Source of the DNA: an uncultured Lachnospiraceae bacterium
GTDB taxonomy: Bacteria > Bacillota > Clostridia > Lachnospirales > Lachnospiraceae
DNA length: 7,415 nucleotides
Reading direction: 5' to 3'
NCBI GenBank assembly: GCA_947594085.1
Contig: CANQEB010000116.1
Location: forward strand, 1-7,415
The notes beneath the pieces are model-generated. The model ran no database searches. It was not told the DNA's origin and was given only the letters and a program-made list of their open reading frames with translations. Positions 6,901 through 7,415 of this stretch are shown here, piece by piece (position 1 is the first letter of the stretch; each line of letters begins with the position of its first letter). The translations under genes were made by a program, and so were the position numbers.

Positions 6901-7239
6901 AATACCAGTGTTGCAACCGTAAACAAGAATGGTAAGATTACCGCGAAGAAGTATGGCAAAGTGACGATCACGGCGACGGCGAAGGACGGAAGCGGCGTGG
7001 TCGCAAAGTGTAAGCTGACGGTCGGTTACAGGATCAAGTACAAGCTGAATAACGGAAAGAATAATAAGAACAATCCGAAGGTTTATTACAAGACCGGTAT
7101 TGTATTGAAGAATCCGACCAGAAAGGGTTACAAATTCAAAGGTTGGTACACCGACAAATACTTCCGGAACCGGATTAAGAAGATTCCGAAGAGCTACAAG
7201 AGGAATTTGACCCTGTACGCGAAGTGGCAGAAGAAATAA
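3910..7239 (+). CDS. Secreted BspA-type leucine-rich-repeat surface protein with Ig-like domains and cationic tail (1109 aa)
   Basis: A large exported protein, probably an adhesin or other surface-binding protein. In order: signal peptide (1-30, likely cut after AIA); eight acidic 10-residue repeats of type VPESQDATVE (58-137) and further acidic linker to about 190; an LRR_5/BspA-type domain (about 204-535) with twelve AF motifs, eleven of them as AFxxC; an Ig-like segment (about 546-632); a second with IAP-V and LKDGAGNETS (about 640-745); an unassigned region (746-953) with GEAMVRIRA and YEFEVSNATPSQLIMSGK; a Big_2 domain (about 954-1038, TSIKLNKKTLGL and WKSSNTSVATVNKNGKI); and an InlB B-repeat-like end (1039-1109, FKGWYTDKYF and LTLYAKW). 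No LPXTG, S-layer-homology or C-terminal membrane segment is present, so attachment must work otherwise; the Lys-rich tail is the candidate. The domain calls rest on motif recognition. The ligand is unknown. Promoter, leader hairpin and a consensus ribosome binding site stand directly upstream. Confidence 0.9.
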   Translation: MKTSGFWKKIVSMVLACAMLGTTFAQCAIAEENFETETVIEMEEVAPAGETMAEAAEVPESQDAAVEVPESQDAAAEVPESQDATAEVPESQDAAAEVPESQDATVEVPESQDATVEVPESQDATVEVPEDQDALKEAGDTATADAAEVPSDPDAAAQGSAEVSDVVVDEPLDDVEVEDEPVVMIDMIETLGGDSGIATIAVSGNFTYEDASDGGVRITGMNTAITGGGLSIPDTINGKNVTEIAANAFDNEAFNGTLTLPAYLTTIGESAFENCKFTGSLSLPSTITTIGKRAFAGCSFTGELTLPSNASVGESAFEGCSGFTGTLKIPAEMTSISTAAFKGCSGIKTLGFLGAVESIGASAFEGCSGLSGTLTIPGSVTAVGAGAFKNCAGFSAIGSFGVLTKIAASAFEGCTGLGGTLAITDKITEIGDGAFKNCTGIDCLDFSKSSALTKIGASAFQGCTDLKNGNVNYPAFAVPAGLLEIGNSAFSGCTGMTGKLNLSSLTKIGQYAFYGCTGFTSLVLPEELTSEMEIHAQAVYDNIYIDEAETPIEVQTGDLIDLPKVFAENKKLELLNQVKWSYQRKSGSAGLDNEDNSQNPNIPNWVAVGSGTVTITATAYNGKTSTKTVVITPTSSTTDTIAPIVKSISGGGAVGKPGSLDLSMTFVEMNSGIVALNGYFYKVDDQGQKISFSANWEKERKFSEEVSDISVDVPASTADGVYYLGSLTLKDGAGNETSYTYDLGTGKWKNGKGNIVAIDTSELDRIRVYDRFDRASYATSIYITGAEPYFSKSYAGKGLVITYDASNHKVLKGWMQQAKDNAISLLLSNGTTEWSILGTDIGAVSADFDCLVTVGGLDAARYGNSDPVMTVNFAGISALPGEAMVRIRADQMNGLYDQTNAIYVYSMNANETLTEQEIQVSYLQSGGQYWYEFEVSNATPSQLIMSGKKLSLKPANKVTSIKLNKKTLGLVKGKTYTLKATVGPSYAKNKKVKWKSSNTSVATVNKNGKITAKKYGKVTITATAKDGSGVVAKCKLTVGYRIKYKLNNGKNNKNNPKVYYKTGIVLKNPTRKGYKFKGWYTDKYFRNRIKKIPKSYKRNLTLYAKWQKK
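4081..4320 (+). repeat. Eight 30-bp in-frame tandem repeats
   Basis: Eight head-to-tail units of exactly 30 bases start at 4081 and at every 30th base to 4291. Copies 1-7 differ at only a few, mostly third-codon, positions; copy 8 is diverged. They encode VPESQD followed by AAVE, AAAE, ATAE, AAAE, ATVE, ATVE, ATVE, and last VPEDQDALKE. Copies 5-7 are identical at the protein level, which suggests the newest expansion. The acidic, Pro-containing sequence follows the signal peptide and should form an extended stalk. Confidence 0.95.
4519..5514 (+). repeat. BspA-type LRR array with 141-bp higher-order repeat
   Basis: About twelve leucine-rich repeats of 21-27 residues follow the pattern L-IP--V--IG--AFxGC-GL-G. 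A longer period overlies this: the GAGGGATGT-like block recurs at 4861, 5002 and 5143, exactly 141 bases apart, and again as CAGGGATGT at 5290 (147 bases). The array thus seems to have grown by copying two-repeat modules of 47 codons. Repeats alternate between AFEGC and AFKNC/AFKGC forms. Confidence 0.85.
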
Positions 7240-7257
7240 TGTAAGCGGCATCAGGGG

Positions 7258-7286
7258 TTGACAAAAAATTTTGCGCCTGTTATCAT
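7258..7286 (+). promoter_or_regulatory. Near-consensus extended -10 promoter downstream of the surface-protein gene
   Basis: TTGACA (7258-7263, perfect) and TATCAT (7281-7286, five of six) are 17 bases apart, and TGT directly before the -10 gives an extended -10 element. Transcription should begin near 7293 and run rightward. It starts only 19 bases after the stop codon of the surface-protein gene, and the terminator that ends that gene also lies downstream of it. Confidence 0.75.
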
Positions 7287-7304
7287 TGCTAAATGAATGG
7301 GCGA

Positions 7305-7340
7305 GGGCGTTCTTTCATGGAGGAAGAGCGCCCTTTTTTT
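7305..7340 (+). terminator. Intrinsic terminator
   Basis: GGGCGTTCTT (7305-7314) pairs with AAGAGCGCCC (7324-7333): ten pairs including one G-T, a nine-base loop, then seven T (7334-7340). It can end the surface-protein message. It would also stop transcription from the promoter at 7258-7286 after about 48 bases unless something prevents it from folding. Confidence 0.9.
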
Positions 7341-7342
7341 AT

Positions 7343-7406
7343 GGGTCGGATAGACCCTGTTGAGCGCGTTGGAGTTTCTCAGCAGAGAAACAGAAACGTG
7401 CTCAAC
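7343..7406 (+). ncRNA. Unassigned structured element: small hairpin plus long two-part hairpin
   Basis: First a small hairpin: GGGTC (7343-7347) with GACCC (7353-7357). Then a long one. The lower stem pairs GTTGAGCGCGTT (7359-7370) with AACGTGCTCAAC (7395-7406), twelve pairs with one G-T. A purine-only internal loop follows (GGA 7371-7373 opposite AGA 7392-7394). The upper stem pairs GTTTCTC (7374-7380) with GAGAAAC (7385-7391), seven perfect pairs, closed by AGCA. I recognise no riboswitch, T-box or known small RNA in it, and the strand is assumed from the promoter. It may be part of a leader or RNA that continues beyond the window, or a DNA-level palindrome. Confidence 0.5.
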
Positions 7407-7415
7407 GTTAAACCA

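Noticed and set aside
7060..7239. Sorting signal (LPXTG plus membrane helix) at the C-terminus of the surface protein
   Set aside because: The sequence ends in a Lys-rich LTLYAKW-type repeat with no LPXTG-like motif and no hydrophobic segment.
7359..7413. Integron attC-like core motifs: GTTGAGC, GCTCAAC and GTTAAAC around the long hairpin
   Set aside because: In attC the left arm is RYYYAAC and the right is GTTRRRY; here the hairpin arms have the opposite polarity, and no integrase or cassette context is visible.
7293..7415. Frame open from ATG 7293 (also ATG 7317 and 7341) to the right edge
   Set aside because: Forty-one open codons are not rare by chance, no ribosome binding site is well spaced, and the frame runs through a terminator and three hairpins. 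A real gene start here cannot be excluded.

Overview
The window looks like chromosomal DNA from a Gram-positive anaerobe of the Clostridia, most likely a gut Lachnospiraceae-type bacterium. Four things point there: strong AAGGAGG-type ribosome binding sites, AT-rich intergenic promoters with near-consensus -35/-10 boxes, a YolD-like protein of the clostridial type, and a combination of an LtaS-type enzyme with a BspA-type leucine-rich-repeat surface protein. This assignment rests on family resemblance only.

Layout. Positions 1-114 hold no gene I can name; a plus-strand frame that is open from the left edge closes at 92-94 and could be the tail of a gene outside the window. Two minus-strand genes follow: a YolD-like protein (115-537) and, upstream of it on the same strand, a small lipoprotein of unknown function (617-1114). 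An AT-rich divergent region (1115-1367) separates these from two large plus-strand genes. The first (1368-3767) is a five-helix membrane protein with an extracellular LtaS-type sulfatase-fold phosphoglycerol transferase domain, an unusually long repeat-bearing linker and an IPT/TIG-like C-terminus. The second (3910-7239) is a secreted 1109-residue surface protein: signal peptide, eight 10-residue acidic repeats, a BspA-type LRR domain, two Ig-like segments, an unassigned domain, a Big_2 domain and a very basic InlB-B-repeat-like C-terminus. It has its own strong promoter and a leader hairpin.

The right end (7240-7415) is non-coding as far as I can tell, but highly organised. A near-consensus extended promoter is followed after about 20 bases by a clean intrinsic terminator, then by a small hairpin and a long two-part hairpin that runs almost to the window edge. 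This is the least explained part of the window.

How the genes may fit together (inference): at least three of the four products are exported and belong to the cell envelope. The LtaS-like enzyme would build or modify an anionic glycerol-phosphate polymer. The surface protein has no LPXTG motif but carries a strongly cationic tail that could be held by such a polymer. Both large proteins carry Ala/Glu/Pro-rich tandem repeats between their membrane-proximal part and their functional domains, suited to crossing the wall. I see no CRISPR array, tRNA, rRNA or insertion sequence.
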